Shown here one piece after another: positions 1 to 11,879 of a DNA stretch of 64,000 bases. A program made the position numbers and the translations under genes. Source of the DNA: Saccharopolyspora gloriosae. Lineage in GTDB: Bacteria > Actinomycetota > Actinomycetes > Mycobacteriales > Pseudonocardiaceae. The DNA is taken from the NCBI RefSeq assembly GCF_014203325.1, contig NZ_JACHIV010000001.1:4093501-4157500 (forward strand), written 5' to 3'. Below the pieces are notes generated by a model. It searched no databases and was not told the DNA's origin. It saw nothing but the letters and a program-made list of their open reading frames with translations. Numbering within the stretch: the first letter of the stretch is position 1; the number at the start of each line of letters is the position of its first letter.

Positions 1-86
1 GTGCCTTGCCCCAGCACCCGCGCCAGCTCGAAGCACAGCCGACGCCCGCGCGGACCCGCGAGCAGCACGTGCGGTTCGATCGACAT
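1..86 (-). CDS. partial hypothetical protein (N-terminus only)
   Basis: The first 28 codons of a leftward gene run off the left edge. The ATG at 86 follows a strong purine-rich ribosome site (GGGAGGGGGAACCT), so the start is convincing. The visible peptide begins MSIEPHVLLAGPRGRRL and continues with a hydrophobic-then-basic pattern. I do not recognise the family and too little is present to propose a function. Confidence 0.55.
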   Translation of the reverse strand, partial: MSIEPHVLLAGPRGRRLCFELARVLGQG

Positions 87-444
87 AGGTTCCCCCTCCC
101 GCGATCCGAGGCGCGTGCAGCAGAACACGCGAAAACCCGTCCCCGCCACGAAATTTCGCAGCGGTACGGCTGAGCGTCGACGAGGACCCGCCCGGTCATG
201 CGCGGTCGCCTGCGCCGCGAGCCAGGAAACCGGTCCCGCACCGTCGCCGGTGGGCTAAGCTGCGCGACGATGACCACCGGGATGGCCACGTGCCGCGCAC
301 AGATCGGTGACCCGGTGCTCCGCTGAGCGCCGCGGGGACCGGCACGGTCCCGCCGATCGAACGAGGACTTCGCGCCACCGCACGAGGTCCGCCTCCGTCG
401 TGTCGTTCGCAGTTCCGACGAAACGACCACGACAGGACGGATTC
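87..444. other. intergenic region, 358 bp
   Basis: This lies between the leftward partial gene and the rightward dienelactone hydrolase gene, so it should carry divergent promoters. I see no convincing gene, RNA or clear promoter boxes in it. Confidence 0.5.
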
Positions 445-1191
445 ATGGCCACCAGGACCTTGCAGATTCCCACCACCGACGGCCGGGCCGAGGCTTTCGC
501 CGCGTTCCCCGATGACGGCGAGCGGCACCCGGGAGTGCTGATGTACATGGATGCCTTCGGCATCCGCCCCGCGCTGCGGCAGCTGGCCGTCGAACTGGCC
601 GAGCACGGGTACTACGTGCTCGTGCCCCACGTCTTCTACCGCCACGGCCCGGTACCCGTCGTCGAGCTCCCCGACCACATCGGAGGTGAGGACCGGGACG
701 CGCTCATCGGCCGGCTGATGCCCTTGATCGAACTGCACACGACCGATCGCGTCCTCAGCGATGCCGACGCCTACCTCCGGTTCCTCACCACCCGGCCCGA
801 AGTCGTCGCCGGTCCGGTCGCGGTGACCGGCTACTGCATAGGCGGCCTCCTCGCGATGCGCACCGCGTCGGCGCACCCGGACGAAGTAGCCGCCGTCGCC
901 GGATTCCACGGTCCCGTCGTCGCCGACGGACCTGACGGCCTGCGCCGCATGCTCGCCACGATCACCGCCCAGGTCCACCTCGGCCACGCCGAATCCGACC
1001 TGACGCCCGACGATCTCGACGAGCTCAGCCGGACGCTGGAGGCCGCGGGGCTCGACCACACCTCCGAGATCTACCCCGGAACGCTCCACGGCTTCACCAT
1101 GTCCGACACCGACGCCTTCGACCCCGCCGCGATGCGACAGCACTGGGACCGCCTGCTCCCGCTCCTCGACCGCGCGCTGACCGACGGCTGA
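445..1191 (+). CDS. dienelactone hydrolase family protein
   Basis: A 248-residue alpha/beta hydrolase of the dienelactone hydrolase family, which opens lactone or ester bonds with a Cys-Asp-His triad in the cytoplasm. The nucleophile lies in GYCIGG (Cys131), the acid is probably Asp185 in GHAESD, and the histidine is His215 in GTLHGF. All three are in family-typical order and the length is typical. The ATG at 445 was chosen because AGGACGG sits just upstream and the family N-terminus starts there; a longer in-frame extension exists but is not family-like. The gene stands alone and is followed by a stem-loop. The natural substrate is not evident; chlorocatechol degradation genes are not nearby. 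Confidence 0.9.
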   Translation: MATRTLQIPTTDGRAEAFAAFPDDGERHPGVLMYMDAFGIRPALRQLAVELAEHGYYVLVPHVFYRHGPVPVVELPDHIGGEDRDALIGRLMPLIELHTTDRVLSDADAYLRFLTTRPEVVAGPVAVTGYCIGGLLAMRTASAHPDEVAAVAGFHGPVVADGPDGLRRMLATITAQVHLGHAESDLTPDDLDELSRTLEAAGLDHTSEIYPGTLHGFTMSDTDAFDPAAMRQHWDRLLPLLDRALTDG

Positions 1192-1502
1192 GGGTTCCGC
1201 TCTCCGCCGGATTCGCCGCCCGCACCCTGATCCGCAGGCGGAGGCGAATCCGGCGTGGCGGCTCCCGCGTCAGCGGCCGGTCGCCACGGACGGCCCGAGC
1301 ACGAGCCCTGGGTCCGATCGGTCAGCCGCCGTCCCGAAGCCGCGTCGCAGGACGCGCAGCAGAACGCCTGGTGCAGCGCCCTCCGGTGCCCCACCACGCA
1401 CGGTGCGGCGACGTCCGCGCGGCGGGTTCTTCCTCGTCGTACCTGACGGGCGCGGACGGTGATCCGAACGCCGCGGCCTCCGCAGCAGCGGACGGCGCCT
1501 CG
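1192..1502. other. convergent intergenic region, 311 bp
   Basis: This lies between the ends of the dienelactone hydrolase and tatA genes. Apart from the stem-loop at 1205-1255 I see nothing coding in it. Confidence 0.5.
1205..1255 (+). terminator. stem-loop after the dienelactone hydrolase gene
   Basis: The 13-base arms CGCCGGATTCGCC (1205-1217) and GGCGAATCCGGCG (1243-1255) are perfect complements and begin 14 bp after the stop codon. There is no U-tract, as is common in actinomycetes. It probably also serves the convergent tatA gene. Confidence 0.6.
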
Positions 1503-1757
1503 TCAGCTCGCGGTCTCGTCGCGCCGTTCGCCGCGGGCCCCGGAGCCGTTCGGGGAGTTCTCGCCGGGGTTCGCCGAGGGCCGGTCCCGCGCGGCGCGGG
1601 CCGCTGCCTCGTCCTCCTGCATCCCGCGCGCCTCCGCCTTGAACACGCGCGCCGACTGCCCGAGGGAGCGCGCCACCTCCGGCAGCTTGCTCGCGCCGAA
1701 CAGCAGCACCACGACGCCGACGAGGACGACCAGCTCCCACCCGCCCGGCAAACCCAT
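1503..1757 (-). CDS. tatA: twin-arginine translocase subunit TatA
   Basis: An 84-residue TatA/E-type subunit of the Sec-independent Tat pathway, which exports folded proteins. It has one N-terminal membrane segment (about residues 7-22), the conserved FG hinge in LLFGASKLPE, an amphipathic helix (SLGQSARVFKAE) and a charged tail rich in Asp, Glu and Arg. The ATG at 1757 follows AGGAGAGGTGCAGGAG, a strong ribosome site. It is a lone gene with no tatB or tatC beside it, so it is either the main TatA or an extra copy. The layout is unmistakable; the choice of A over B rests on the short length. Confidence 0.9.
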   Translation of the reverse strand: MGLPGGWELVVLVGVVVLLFGASKLPEVARSLGQSARVFKAEARGMQEDEAAARAARDRPSANPGENSPNGSGARGERRDETAS

Positions 1758-2181
1758 CTCCTGCACCTCTCCTCTGGTTCGACGCACTTCCCGCCCGGGT
1801 GCGGACGCGGAAGGCCGGACGGCCGAACGAAGTTCGATCTCGGGGCCCGTCCGGGTCCGCCGGGCGACGATCACCGGGTTCGGCCCGACCGGGGCCTGCC
1901 CCGAAGTCGAGCGCGGCAGGCCGGACGGGGTGGGCCGAGGGCGTCGGCGCGTGCTCGCCGACGGTCTCTCTCGGGCATGACTCCTCGTTCCAGGTCACCT
2001 GCGCGGACGCACCCAGTGTCGGCCCGCGCGGAGCCCGACGGCAAAGCCCGCGGCGTGATGGTTGCGATCGCGCGGCGCGATCACCGCACGATCCCCCGGT
2101 ACCGCGTGGATGGCGGAGCCCCACCAGGGCCGCCTGCACCTCCGCTGACGTTCCACCCTGCCGCGCCCCGACGGGAAGAAC
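1758..2181. other. intergenic region, 424 bp
   Basis: This lies between tatA and the LysR-type gene, both leftward. It must hold the tatA promoter. I see no further gene, RNA or clear repeat. Confidence 0.45.
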
Positions 2182-3039
2182 TCAGCGCGCGCCCGCCGCT
2201 TCCGGCCGCCCGGCGTCGGCGATCATGTCGACGAGGGCGCTCGCCGGCGTCCCCCGCACCGGGATTCGTCCGCTGAGGACGAATTCGATCTGGTCGAGCG
2301 CGGGCAGCCCGCCGTCGATCGGCACCAGTCCTTCCGGGACGACGCTGCGGGCGAACACGGCGACGCCGAGTCCGGCGCGCACGGCCATGACGAGCCCGTT
2401 GAGCCGGTCCGCGGTGCAGCTGACGCGCCACGACCGCTGCTCCCGCTCCAGCGCGGCCAGCGCGCGGGCGCGGGTGATGCCGGGCTCCGGGTACACCACC
2501 AGCGGAACCGGATCACCGGGCACGATCGTGGTTTCGGGAGTGCCCACCCAGACCAGCTCGTCGCGCCACAGCAGCCGCCCGGACGGTTCGCCTCCCGGCT
2601 GCTTGATCAGGGCGATGTCGAGCTCGCCGCGCGTGAGCCGATCGTGCAGCGGAGCGCTGAGGCCGGCGGTGAGGTCTAGGTCGACCCGCGGGTGCAGCCG
2701 CTGGAACCGCTGCGCGATCCGGGAGAACCAATCGGAGACGAGGTCTTCGGACACTCCCAGCCGGACCCGCCCGCTCGGTTCCGGGCCGCTGAAGTAGTCC
2801 AGCGCCTGCTGGTGCCTGCCGAGGATGCCGCGCGCGAACCCGACCATCGCCTCACCGTCCCCGGTGAGCTCCACGGTGTGGCTGTCGCGCATCAGCAGCG
2901 AGCGGCCCACCGCCGCTTCCAGCTTGCGCACGTGCTGGCTCACGGCGGGTTGCCCGAGTCCGAGGGCGCGCGCGGCACTGCTGAAGCCGCCTGAATCGGC
3001 CACCGCCAGGAAAGTCCGCAACCACACCGCGTCGAGCAC
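2182..3039 (-). CDS. LysR family transcriptional regulator
   Basis: A 285-residue LysR-type regulator. Residues 1-62 form the winged helix-turn-helix (FLAVADSGGFSSAARALGLGQPAVSQHVRKLE). Residues about 90-280 are the substrate-binding domain, including the typical stretch RLGVSEDLV. The GTG at 3039 places the family N-terminus (MLDAVWLRTF) exactly; no strong ribosome site is visible. It is not divergent from a metabolic gene: the neighbour upstream, a cellulase, is co-directional and its end lies 127 bp away. The target is therefore unknown. Confidence 0.88.
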   Translation of the reverse strand: MLDAVWLRTFLAVADSGGFSSAARALGLGQPAVSQHVRKLEAAVGRSLLMRDSHTVELTGDGEAMVGFARGILGRHQQALDYFSGPEPSGRVRLGVSEDLVSDWFSRIAQRFQRLHPRVDLDLTAGLSAPLHDRLTRGELDIALIKQPGGEPSGRLLWRDELVWVGTPETTIVPGDPVPLVVYPEPGITRARALAALEREQRSWRVSCTADRLNGLVMAVRAGLGVAVFARSVVPEGLVPIDGGLPALDQIEFVLSGRIPVRGTPASALVDMIADAGRPEAAGAR

Positions 3040-3166
3040 GACTCGGGACTACCACCGCGCTCGCGCGGCTTTCAAGTCCACGGCTGTGGTAGCGAAACGA
3101 GGATCACACCTCGGCGGTCCGGACGAGTCCGATGTGCACCGCCCGGCGCGTGAGACGCCTCGCCCG

Positions 3167-4453
3167 TCAGCCTCCCGTCAAGCGGCGCCAGGCGCCGGTG
3201 CGCCAGTCGGCGTCGTCGAGGGTGATGCGGTCGCCCGCCTCGTCCCAGTGCACCAGTCCCCAGCCGTCGGTCTCGCCGCCCTCCTGCCAGCCGACCAGCG
3301 GCCAGTAGGCGAAGTTCGCGTCGTTGTCGACGAGGAAGTCCACGAAGTTCTCGAACCAGGCGCGCGCCTTCGGATCCTGCTCGCCGCGCCCCACGCCGAA
3401 CTCGCTGATCCACAGCGGCGCCGTGTAGGGCATGCCGTCCTCGGTGACGAAGAACGCCTGCCTGCGCAGCACGTCGTAGAGCTCGTCGCGGGACATGTCC
3501 TGGTAGCGCGGATCGGTGGTCTCGCCCGTACCGGTGGCGCCGCTGTGATTGGGGCCGGTGTAGCCGTAGAAGTGCGCCGAGTAGACCAGCTTGTCCGGTT
3601 TCACCAGCTCGTGCGACAGCTCCCGCACCGGTTCCAGCGTCGGCCGCTCGTGCGGCAGCCCGTCGACCGGGAGGCCGGTCCAGTTGATGCCCTCGATGAT
3701 GATCAGCAGGTTCGGGTTGGCCTCGTCGAGGATCCGGTCTCCCGCGCGCTGCGAGGCGGCGAACCAGTCGTGCTCGTCGCCGAGCCCCCAGTTCGGGTCG
3801 TCGAAGACGTCGCGGCGCACCTCGTTGTAGAGGTCCGCGCCGACCACCCGCGAGTTGTCGGCGTAGCGACCGGCCATGAACAGCCAGTCCTCTTCCCATT
3901 CCTGGTCGCTCTGCGCGCTGTTCCAGCGCTCGTTGCCGTCGACCCCGCAGCACCAGCGAGCCGTGTTGGTGTGGTTGTTCAGGATCACGGCGAGACCGCT
4001 GCCGGTGAGCGCTTCGACGGCGGCGTCGTAGACCTCCAGCCGCGTCTTGCCGCGCAGTTCCGGGTTCGCGGCGACCGCGTCGTCGGGCACGGCCGCCTCG
4101 TCGTCGATCATGTCGTTGGAGAACGGCAGCCGGATGCTGTTGATCCCGAGTTCCTGGAAGCTGCCGACGATGTCGCTCATCGAAGCCCGGTCCAGGCCGA
4201 GCGGGATGCCGTTGCCGTTCTCACCGTCGTGGTGGTTGGCCGGGTCGTCGACGTCGCCGCTGCCGTTCCAGGTGCCGCTGGCGCCGTGCCAGTTCCCGGA
4301 CTTCAGCTTGAACGGGTCGCCGTCGGCGTCGACGATGCTGCTGCCCTCGGTGTGCAGCGGCCCGGTCCACGAGTCGTCCGGCTCCCCCGCCGCCGGTGCG
4401 GCCGGTGCCAGCAGCGAGGCCGCGAGCACGGCGGCGAGCGCGTTGGCGATCAC
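3167..4453 (-). CDS. secreted glycoside hydrolase family 5 protein (cellulase-like)
   Basis: A 428-residue extracellular glycosidase of the GH5 fold, expected to cut beta-1,4-glucans. An N-terminal signal peptide (residues about 1-22, hydrophobic, ending APAAPAAG) precedes a single (beta/alpha)8 catalytic domain. The acid/base is Glu211 in DLYNEV and the nucleophile Glu351 in WISEFGVG. Conserved RLPF and NNH strands fit the family. No cellulose-binding module follows. The GTG at 4453 lies 8 bp after GGAG and directly starts the signal peptide; longer in-frame extensions are not family-like. Mannanase or other GH5 activity cannot be excluded. Confidence 0.87.
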   Translation of the reverse strand: MIANALAAVLAASLLAPAAPAAGEPDDSWTGPLHTEGSSIVDADGDPFKLKSGNWHGASGTWNGSGDVDDPANHHDGENGNGIPLGLDRASMSDIVGSFQELGINSIRLPFSNDMIDDEAAVPDDAVAANPELRGKTRLEVYDAAVEALTGSGLAVILNNHTNTARWCCGVDGNERWNSAQSDQEWEEDWLFMAGRYADNSRVVGADLYNEVRRDVFDDPNWGLGDEHDWFAASQRAGDRILDEANPNLLIIIEGINWTGLPVDGLPHERPTLEPVRELSHELVKPDKLVYSAHFYGYTGPNHSGATGTGETTDPRYQDMSRDELYDVLRRQAFFVTEDGMPYTAPLWISEFGVGRGEQDPKARAWFENFVDFLVDNDANFAYWPLVGWQEGGETDGWGLVHWDEAGDRITLDDADWRTGAWRRLTGG

Positions 4454-4604
4454 GCGAGCATCTCCATCATCGGCTCCCTGAGGATCGGCCGATCCGCGGA
4501 CCGGCGGCGCAAGCCCCATCCTCACAGCGATCACCACGCCGCGGAGATCCGGAAAATCCCCGCTTTTCCCGTTCAGCCCGGAAGAACCCGCGGACCGCGA
4601 CCGA

Positions 4605-5477
4605 TCACGTCCGATCCCGCTCCGCGGACGGCGTGGCGCGGGTGACGACGTCGCGGATGGTGGCGAGGGTGTCGTCGGGGTGGTCGAGGTGGACCGCGTG
4701 CGTCGCGCCGGGCCAGATGATGGGGCTCGTCCCGAGGGCGGACGCGAGCCGCTGGTGCGCGCGCCGGGCCTCGCTGGCGGGCTTGCGTTCGGCGGAGACG
4801 ACGGCGGCCGGGACGCGTGGCAGGTCCGCCTCCCGGAAGTTCGCCGACAGCGCTCCGACCCCGACCAGCGCGGCGGCGAGCCCGGCGAAGTCGAGCGCAC
4901 CTCGCGAGATCTGCCGGAACGCCGCTTCGCAGTCCGGCCGCAGCCCGAGGCGCCGCACCTCTGCCTCCATGTACCGGCCCACGAACGCGGACGCGATCCG
5001 GCGCGCGCCGGGGACGCGGAGGACGACCGCCATCGTGCGGCACACCCGCTCCAGCCGAACGGTGATGCCGGGGGCGTTGATCGGGGTGGGGTCCAGCAGC
5101 ACGAGTCCCGCGACGTCCTCCGGGTGGTCGCGGGCGAGCAGCGCGGCCAACGCTCCGCCGAGGCTGTGGCCGACGACGACCACCGGCCCCGCGGCGCTTT
5201 CCCGCAGGGTGGCGTGCAGCGCGTGTGCCGTTTCCTGCAGCGTGCCAACGGTTTCGCCCTCGCCCGCTCCGGGGCGGTCGTGCAGGATGACGCGGCAGCC
5301 GGGGTCCGCGGTGAGTCCTTCGACCAGGCCGGGGAAGTACCCGTGCGCGGATTCCACGCCACCGGCCAGCAGCAGCACGGCGGGACCGACCGCTTCCGGA
5401 GCGGCGGCATCGGAATCCGAGGAGGAACCGGTGCGCGGGTCCTGCGCTCGGTGCTGTCGCGTTGCTTCGTCGACCAC
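4605..5477 (-). CDS. alpha/beta hydrolase
   Basis: A 290-residue alpha/beta hydrolase. The nucleophile elbow is VVGHSLGGA (Ser105), an acid sits on the strand LVLLDPTP or later, and the histidine is in GATHAVHLDHP near the C-terminus. I chose the GTG at 5477 because GGGAG lies 6 bp upstream. An in-frame ATG at 5618 would add 47 residues without family resemblance, has no ribosome site and sits inside the operator. The gene is divergent from the TetR gene at 5662, and a perfect operator lies between them, so repression by that regulator is likely. The substrate is unknown. Confidence 0.85.
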   Translation of the reverse strand: MVDEATRQHRAQDPRTGSSSDSDAAAPEAVGPAVLLLAGGVESAHGYFPGLVEGLTADPGCRVILHDRPGAGEGETVGTLQETAHALHATLRESAAGPVVVVGHSLGGALAALLARDHPEDVAGLVLLDPTPINAPGITVRLERVCRTMAVVLRVPGARRIASAFVGRYMEAEVRRLGLRPDCEAAFRQISRGALDFAGLAAALVGVGALSANFREADLPRVPAAVVSAERKPASEARRAHQRLASALGTSPIIWPGATHAVHLDHPDDTLATIRDVVTRATPSAERDRT

Positions 5478-5608
5478 TGCCTGCTCCCGGATCGGTGTCG
5501 TTCGGCCTTGCGGGGCGCGAGGAGCGAACGGCCCCGATCGTCCGAACAGGACACTCCGAACGATCGACCGGATCGCGCTCTCGCGGAGCACCTGCGCACC
5601 CTCGCATG

Positions 5609-5627
5609 AGTGAGACATTGTCTCACT
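5609..5627. promoter_or_regulatory. perfect inverted repeat, probable TetR operator
   Basis: AGTGAGACATTGTCTCACT has two perfect 9-base arms around a single central T. It lies between the divergent hydrolase and TetR genes, 34 bp before the TetR start. Its right half overlaps a possible -35 box (TTGTCT, 5618-5623). This is the classic position for autoregulation plus repression of the divergent neighbour. Confidence 0.75.
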
Positions 5628-5645
5628 GCGGACTCAGAGTATCAC
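5618..5645 (+). promoter_or_regulatory. possible promoter of the TetR gene
   Basis: TTGTCT (5618-5623) and TATCAC (5640-5645) are separated by 16 bp and resemble sigma-A boxes. The -35 box lies within the operator. The predicted start would give a leader of only about 10 bases before the ATG at 5662. Confidence 0.45.
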
Positions 5646-5661
5646 TGTTTAGACTCGGTCC

Positions 5662-6258
5662 ATGTCCAGTGGCGTACGCAAGCGCAGCCGGGAGCTCCTC
5701 CGCGCGGAGCTCGCCAAGGCGGCGGCCGACTACATCGCCGACGTCGGCCTGGAGAACACGACGGTCGCGGACATCGCCGGTGAGATCGGGGTGTCCCGAG
5801 CGACGTTCCACCGGTACTTCCACTCCAAGGAGGACGCGATCGTCGCCGCCGTGCGGGCGACGCGGATCTCCGCGGCGGACTGCGTGCGCACCGCCGACGC
5901 CTCGACCGGCGATTCGGTGTGGGCGACCGTGCGCCGCGCGTTCGACCCCGTGGTCGACGCGATCAACGCCGACGCCGCGGCCTTGCGCAAGCGCGCGCAC
6001 CTGATCGAGTCCGCGGCGCCCGTGCGCGCACGGCTGGCCTCGCTCAACGACGTGGAACGCGAAGAACTCACCTCCGCCCTGCTGGACTGGGTGCCCGACG
6101 TGCTGCAGGCCCAGGCCGTCGCCGGAGCGACCGTGCTCGCGTTCGAACTGGCCTGGACCGTGTGGTCCACCGACGAGAACGCCGACTTCGGCCCCGCCCT
6201 GGACCGCGCGTTCGAAGCGATCACAGCCGTCGCAACACTCCGCCTGGACCCTTTGTGA
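5662..6258 (+). CDS. TetR family transcriptional regulator
   Basis: A 198-residue TetR-type repressor. Residues about 10-56 form the helix-turn-helix (TTVADIAGEIGVSRATFHRYFHSKEDAI). The rest is an all-helical ligand domain of usual length. Its start lies 34 bp from a perfect 19-bp palindrome and it is divergent from an alpha/beta hydrolase, so it probably represses both genes and is released by a ligand related to the hydrolase substrate. No strong ribosome site is visible, consistent with a very short leader. Confidence 0.9.
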   Translation: MSSGVRKRSRELLRAELAKAAADYIADVGLENTTVADIAGEIGVSRATFHRYFHSKEDAIVAAVRATRISAADCVRTADASTGDSVWATVRRAFDPVVDAINADAAALRKRAHLIESAAPVRARLASLNDVEREELTSALLDWVPDVLQAQAVAGATVLAFELAWTVWSTDENADFGPALDRAFEAITAVATLRLDPL

Positions 6259-6403
6259 GCGTTCGAGAACGCGCATGACGAGCACTTCGGCGGAGATCGG
6301 AGGTCCGTCGGCTCAGCAGAAGGTTGACGTCCTCAGCGCGCAGGTCACCCCACCGATCCGCAACGATGCGCCTCACCCACGGAGGTGACGGCGGAGTTCC
6401 GCC

Positions 6404-8726
<2,323 letters not shown>

Positions 8727-8740
8727 CGCTCGCGGGTTCC

Positions 8741-8775
8741 GGCGCGGCCGATCGGCTCAGCTGATCGGCCGCGCC
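8741..8775. terminator. bidirectional stem-loop between dgdA and the helicase gene
   Basis: The 13-base perfect arms GGCGCGGCCGATC (8741-8753) and GATCGGCCGCGCC (8763-8775) lie between the convergent genes. The hairpin includes the stop codon of the helicase gene, so it can end both transcripts. Confidence 0.7.
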
Positions 8776-11525
8776 CAGTGGGCTTCGGCGTCGTCCAGCG
8801 CCTGCCGGATCCGCTGCTGCTCCCCGCTTCCGGTGGTCGGCAACCGCAGCAGCGGCATGTCGTGGAAGCGGAAGACCTGGTTCTTCAGCTCGTCCCGGCG
8901 CAGCTGTTCCGGCTTGTTCTCGTGGAAGGCGAAACCGTCGACCTCGATCGCCAGCAGCGGCCGGTTCGTCACGCGGTTGTAGACGACGAAGTCGACCGAC
9001 GCCCGATGCCCGACGTACTTCGCCTGCTCCGGGGTGAGCACGCTGAGATCCGGGAACAGGTTCTGCACCAGCACTTGCGCCACGACCGTCAGGTGCTGGT
9101 AGCGCTCTTCGGCGAGGATGTCGTGCAGCACGGTCCACGCGATGTCCTCGGACTTGTAGGCCCGCTCGTTGCGCAGTCGCCCGGCCAAGGACCGCAGCCG
9201 TTGCGAATACCGCTGGTAGAGCAGGTCGAAGATCGAGACCACCGCGCTGTCGACGACGTCCTCGTCGAGATCGTGGTAGCGGATGTGCCCGACCAGGTCC
9301 CGGATGTGGCGGCTGGTCGGCATCATGTCGTTGTTCGTCACCAGGATGAAGCGCTCGATCGCCCGGGACACCGCCACGTTGATCAGGTGCGGATCGTCCG
9401 CGAACGGCAGACCGCTGCGACCGGGCCAGCTCTCGTCGAGGACGGTTGTCATCACGACGACCTTCTTCTGCCTGCCTTGGAACTTGTGCACGGTGTCGGA
9501 GGCGATCTGGTCGAGCAGGTCGCGAACCTTGTCCGCCTGGAGCCGGTAGGGCGTGGTGACGCCGATGTCGGCCGGATCGACTTCCGCGCAGTGAGCGGGA
9601 ATCACCTCGGCTCGGATGACCTCCAGCTCGCGCCGGTTCGAACGTCCCCCGGTCCGGTGCCGGCGCATGTGGTTGCCCTCGACTGTGCGCACGACGATCA
9701 TCGGGCGGCCGTCGCCACCGGACGTGTAAGGGATGAGCTCGTCGTCGTAGAACTTCTTGTTGCAGAACCCGATGATGGCCGGGTCGCACCGGTAGTGCTC
9801 GCGCAGGAGTTCCCTCGGGAGTTCGTCGCCGTGCACCTCCCGCAGCGATTCGAGGATGCTCTTCCTGCAGTCGTAGGCGGGGCTCGGTGCCACGTGGTCG
9901 GCCGCGGAAGCGATCGGGATGGGCGGCAGCTGCCGAGAATCTCCCACCACGACGAGATGGCGGCAGCACGCCAACGCCAGTCCGGCCACGAGCGGGTCGA
10001 CCTGGGACGCCTCATCGATGATCAGGTAGTCGAGAAGGAAACCGCTCGCGATGCTGGAGCTCAACGAATGGCAGGTGCTTAGCAGGACCGGGTAGTCCTC
10101 GATGAATCGGCGGAACTCCTTGCCCCGCCGGTACTGGTCACCGTCGTGCACCGTGCGCGCCAGTCCGCGGTACCGCTCGCCCAGGTGCGCGTGCAGCGCC
10201 TGCACCGACAAGTCCCGATGTTCCTGCGCCAGCCGGTCGAAGTCCGCTCGTCGCAACTCGTCGTCGAGCCGGGCGATCTCCTCGTCCAGCTCGGCGATCC
10301 GCTTGGCGTAGTAGGCGCGCTGCAACCGGAGGACCACCTCGGTGTCCTCCGGGTCGAGGCCGCGCACCGAGCCGTACCGGAAGTACTTCCGAATCCGCCG
10401 GAACAGCCCTGGACGCGCGCCATTGCGCTCCAGCTCGCTCTCGGCCAGGTAGTCGAGGATTCGGCCGGACGAGCGGCGAAGCAGCGGGAGACCGGCGAGG
10501 TCCGGAATCTCGTCGCCGTGCAGATGCCGTTCGAAGTGCTCCCGCTCCAAGCGGTGCGCCGCGATCTCGTGCCGTCGCTCGGCCCGGGTCCGTTCGCCGG
10601 ATTGCAGCCGACGCAGCCGCCGATCCACGTCGGCCAGCCGCCGCGGATCCGGCGGGGGCGGGGTCTCCGCGGCGAACGCGGCGACCTGAGCGTTGCGCGT
10701 GGCCTGGTCGGCGAAGAACGCCTTGCGCTTCTCCATCTTGCCGAGACTCGCGAGCACGTGCCCGAAACCCAGTTCTTCGAGCTTCTCCCGCACGTTGTCG
10801 ACGGCCGAGTTGGTGTGCGACACGATGCCGACGGTCTCGTCCCGCACCGTGATGTTGGCGATCAGGTTCAGGATGGTCTCGGTCTTGCCGGTCCCCGGCG
10901 GCCCTTCGATGACCGAGGCGGAACAGGTGAGTGCGTTCTCGACCGCCTGGCGCTGGCTCAGGTTGCACCGGAACGGGAAGATCGGGACACCGGCCGGTTC
11001 CCGACGCTCGATCGGCCTGCCGGCCAGGTACGCCCCCAGCGCGCTCTCCGGGTCGACGAAGCTCAACCTGCGGTACGGCCGCACCAGCGGATCATCGTCG
11101 GGAAGCCCGGCCACCACGGCCCGCCAATAGCGGAACACGTCGGCCGCCGCCCCGGTTGCGGTTGCGGAGGTGAGGACGCGCACCTGGAAAGCCGGATAAG
11201 CGCGGTGCTTGACCCCCTCACCGCTTCGGTAGAAGACCCTGGACCACCCGCCCTCGGGTCCCGCGAACGTGGCGACCTCGATGGCGCTGTCCCAGACCGT
11301 GCCGCACACCTCGGCCCGGAGGTCCCCGCTGAGCGTGGTGTGTTGCGGATCGCGGAGAACACGCACCCGGTTCGCCCCGTACGGATAGCGCTTGCCACCG
11401 TTGAACATGATGCCCACGCGGCCGTCCGGCAGCGGCTCGACTCCGGCGATGTCGGCCGTCCGATCCTGGAACCGCCCGGTCGACTGATCCGAGATCAGCA
11501 CTGCTTCACCGCGCGGATCCACCAC
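8757..11525 (-). CDS. SF1 (DNA2/NAM7-like) helicase fused to a PD-(D/E)XK-like nuclease
   Basis: A 922-residue single-chain protein. Residues 1-180 are not recognised. Walker A is GPPGTGKTE (about 208-216). A helical insertion follows, then the Walker B region [20 protein letters not shown], the late helicase motifs TTPYRLQA and [13 protein letters not shown], and [10 protein letters not shown]. The last ~140 residues resemble the DUF2726/Vsr-like endonuclease fold, with SVDFVVYN then [13 protein letters not shown], giving the D...E-x-D metal site. GTG at 11525 follows GGAGGGG. No partner gene is adjacent. Helicase-nuclease fusions of this type are common in antiviral loci, so defence is my inference; a repair role is possible. 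Confidence 0.85.
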   Translation of the reverse strand: MVDPRGEAVLISDQSTGRFQDRTADIAGVEPLPDGRVGIMFNGGKRYPYGANRVRVLRDPQHTTLSGDLRAEVCGTVWDSAIEVATFAGPEGGWSRVFYRSGEGVKHRAYPAFQVRVLTSATATGAAADVFRYWRAVVAGLPDDDPLVRPYRRLSFVDPESALGAYLAGRPIERREPAGVPIFPFRCNLSQRQAVENALTCSASVIEGPPGTGKTETILNLIANITVRDETVGIVSHTNSAVDNVREKLEELGFGHVLASLGKMEKRKAFFADQATRNAQVAAFAAETPPPPDPRRLADVDRRLRRLQSGERTRAERRHEIAAHRLEREHFERHLHGDEIPDLAGLPLLRRSSGRILDYLAESELERNGARPGLFRRIRKYFRYGSVRGLDPEDTEVVLRLQRAYYAKRIAELDEEIARLDDELRRADFDRLAQEHRDLSVQALHAHLGERYRGLARTVHDGDQYRRGKEFRRFIEDYPVLLSTCHSLSSSIASGFLLDYLIIDEASQVDPLVAGLALACCRHLVVVGDSRQLPPIPIASAADHVAPSPAYDCRKSILESLREVHGDELPRELLREHYRCDPAIIGFCNKKFYDDELIPYTSGGDGRPMIVVRTVEGNHMRRHRTGGRSNRRELEVIRAEVIPAHCAEVDPADIGVTTPYRLQADKVRDLLDQIASDTVHKFQGRQKKVVVMTTVLDESWPGRSGLPFADDPHLINVAVSRAIERFILVTNNDMMPTSRHIRDLVGHIRYHDLDEDVVDSAVVSIFDLLYQRYSQRLRSLAGRLRNERAYKSEDIAWTVLHDILAEERYQHLTVVAQVLVQNLFPDLSVLTPEQAKYVGHRASVDFVVYNRVTNRPLLAIEVDGFAFHENKPEQLRRDELKNQVFRFHDMPLLRLPTTGSGEQQRIRQALDDAEAHWARPIS

Positions 11526-11879
11526 TCGCGCCCCTCCGCCGATCGATCTTCACCTCGGCCATGCTGGCCGCCGGGGCCGGGCGCCCGAAAGCTTTAACGC
11601 CCGTTCGGGGCAATCCGGGAGCCCCCGTTCCGCCGAGATGCCGCACACGTGCGATTCGAGTTCGCCTGCGGCTCCGCCGGCGATCGCCGCGATCAAGGAG
11701 ATCCGGCGCGTCCGACGTCGAATCCGGCCAGCACCTGCTGCGCGGCGGGACGCTCCCGCGCTACCAGGCGGTGCTCGCGTCCGAGGACGCCGCGGAAGGC
11801 CCTCGCGCGTTCGCCGAAAAGCGCCCACCCTCGTGGCAAGGGCGGTGACGCCCCGGAACCGCATGGAAGGGGCAAGGGC
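11526..11879. other. intergenic region, 354 bp
   Basis: This lies between the divergent helicase and dehalogenase genes and should hold both promoters. I see no convincing gene or repeat. Confidence 0.45.

Noticed and set aside
1192-2181. Several short or medium open frames around tatA on the + strand
   Set aside because: Composition is Arg/Ala/Pro-rich without motifs, no ribosome sites, and they overlap tatA on the opposite strand.
5478-5618. N-terminal extension of the alpha/beta hydrolase from an ATG at 5618
   Set aside because: No ribosome site, the ATG lies in the centre of the operator, and the 47 extra residues do not resemble the family; GTG 5477 has GGGAG at proper distance.
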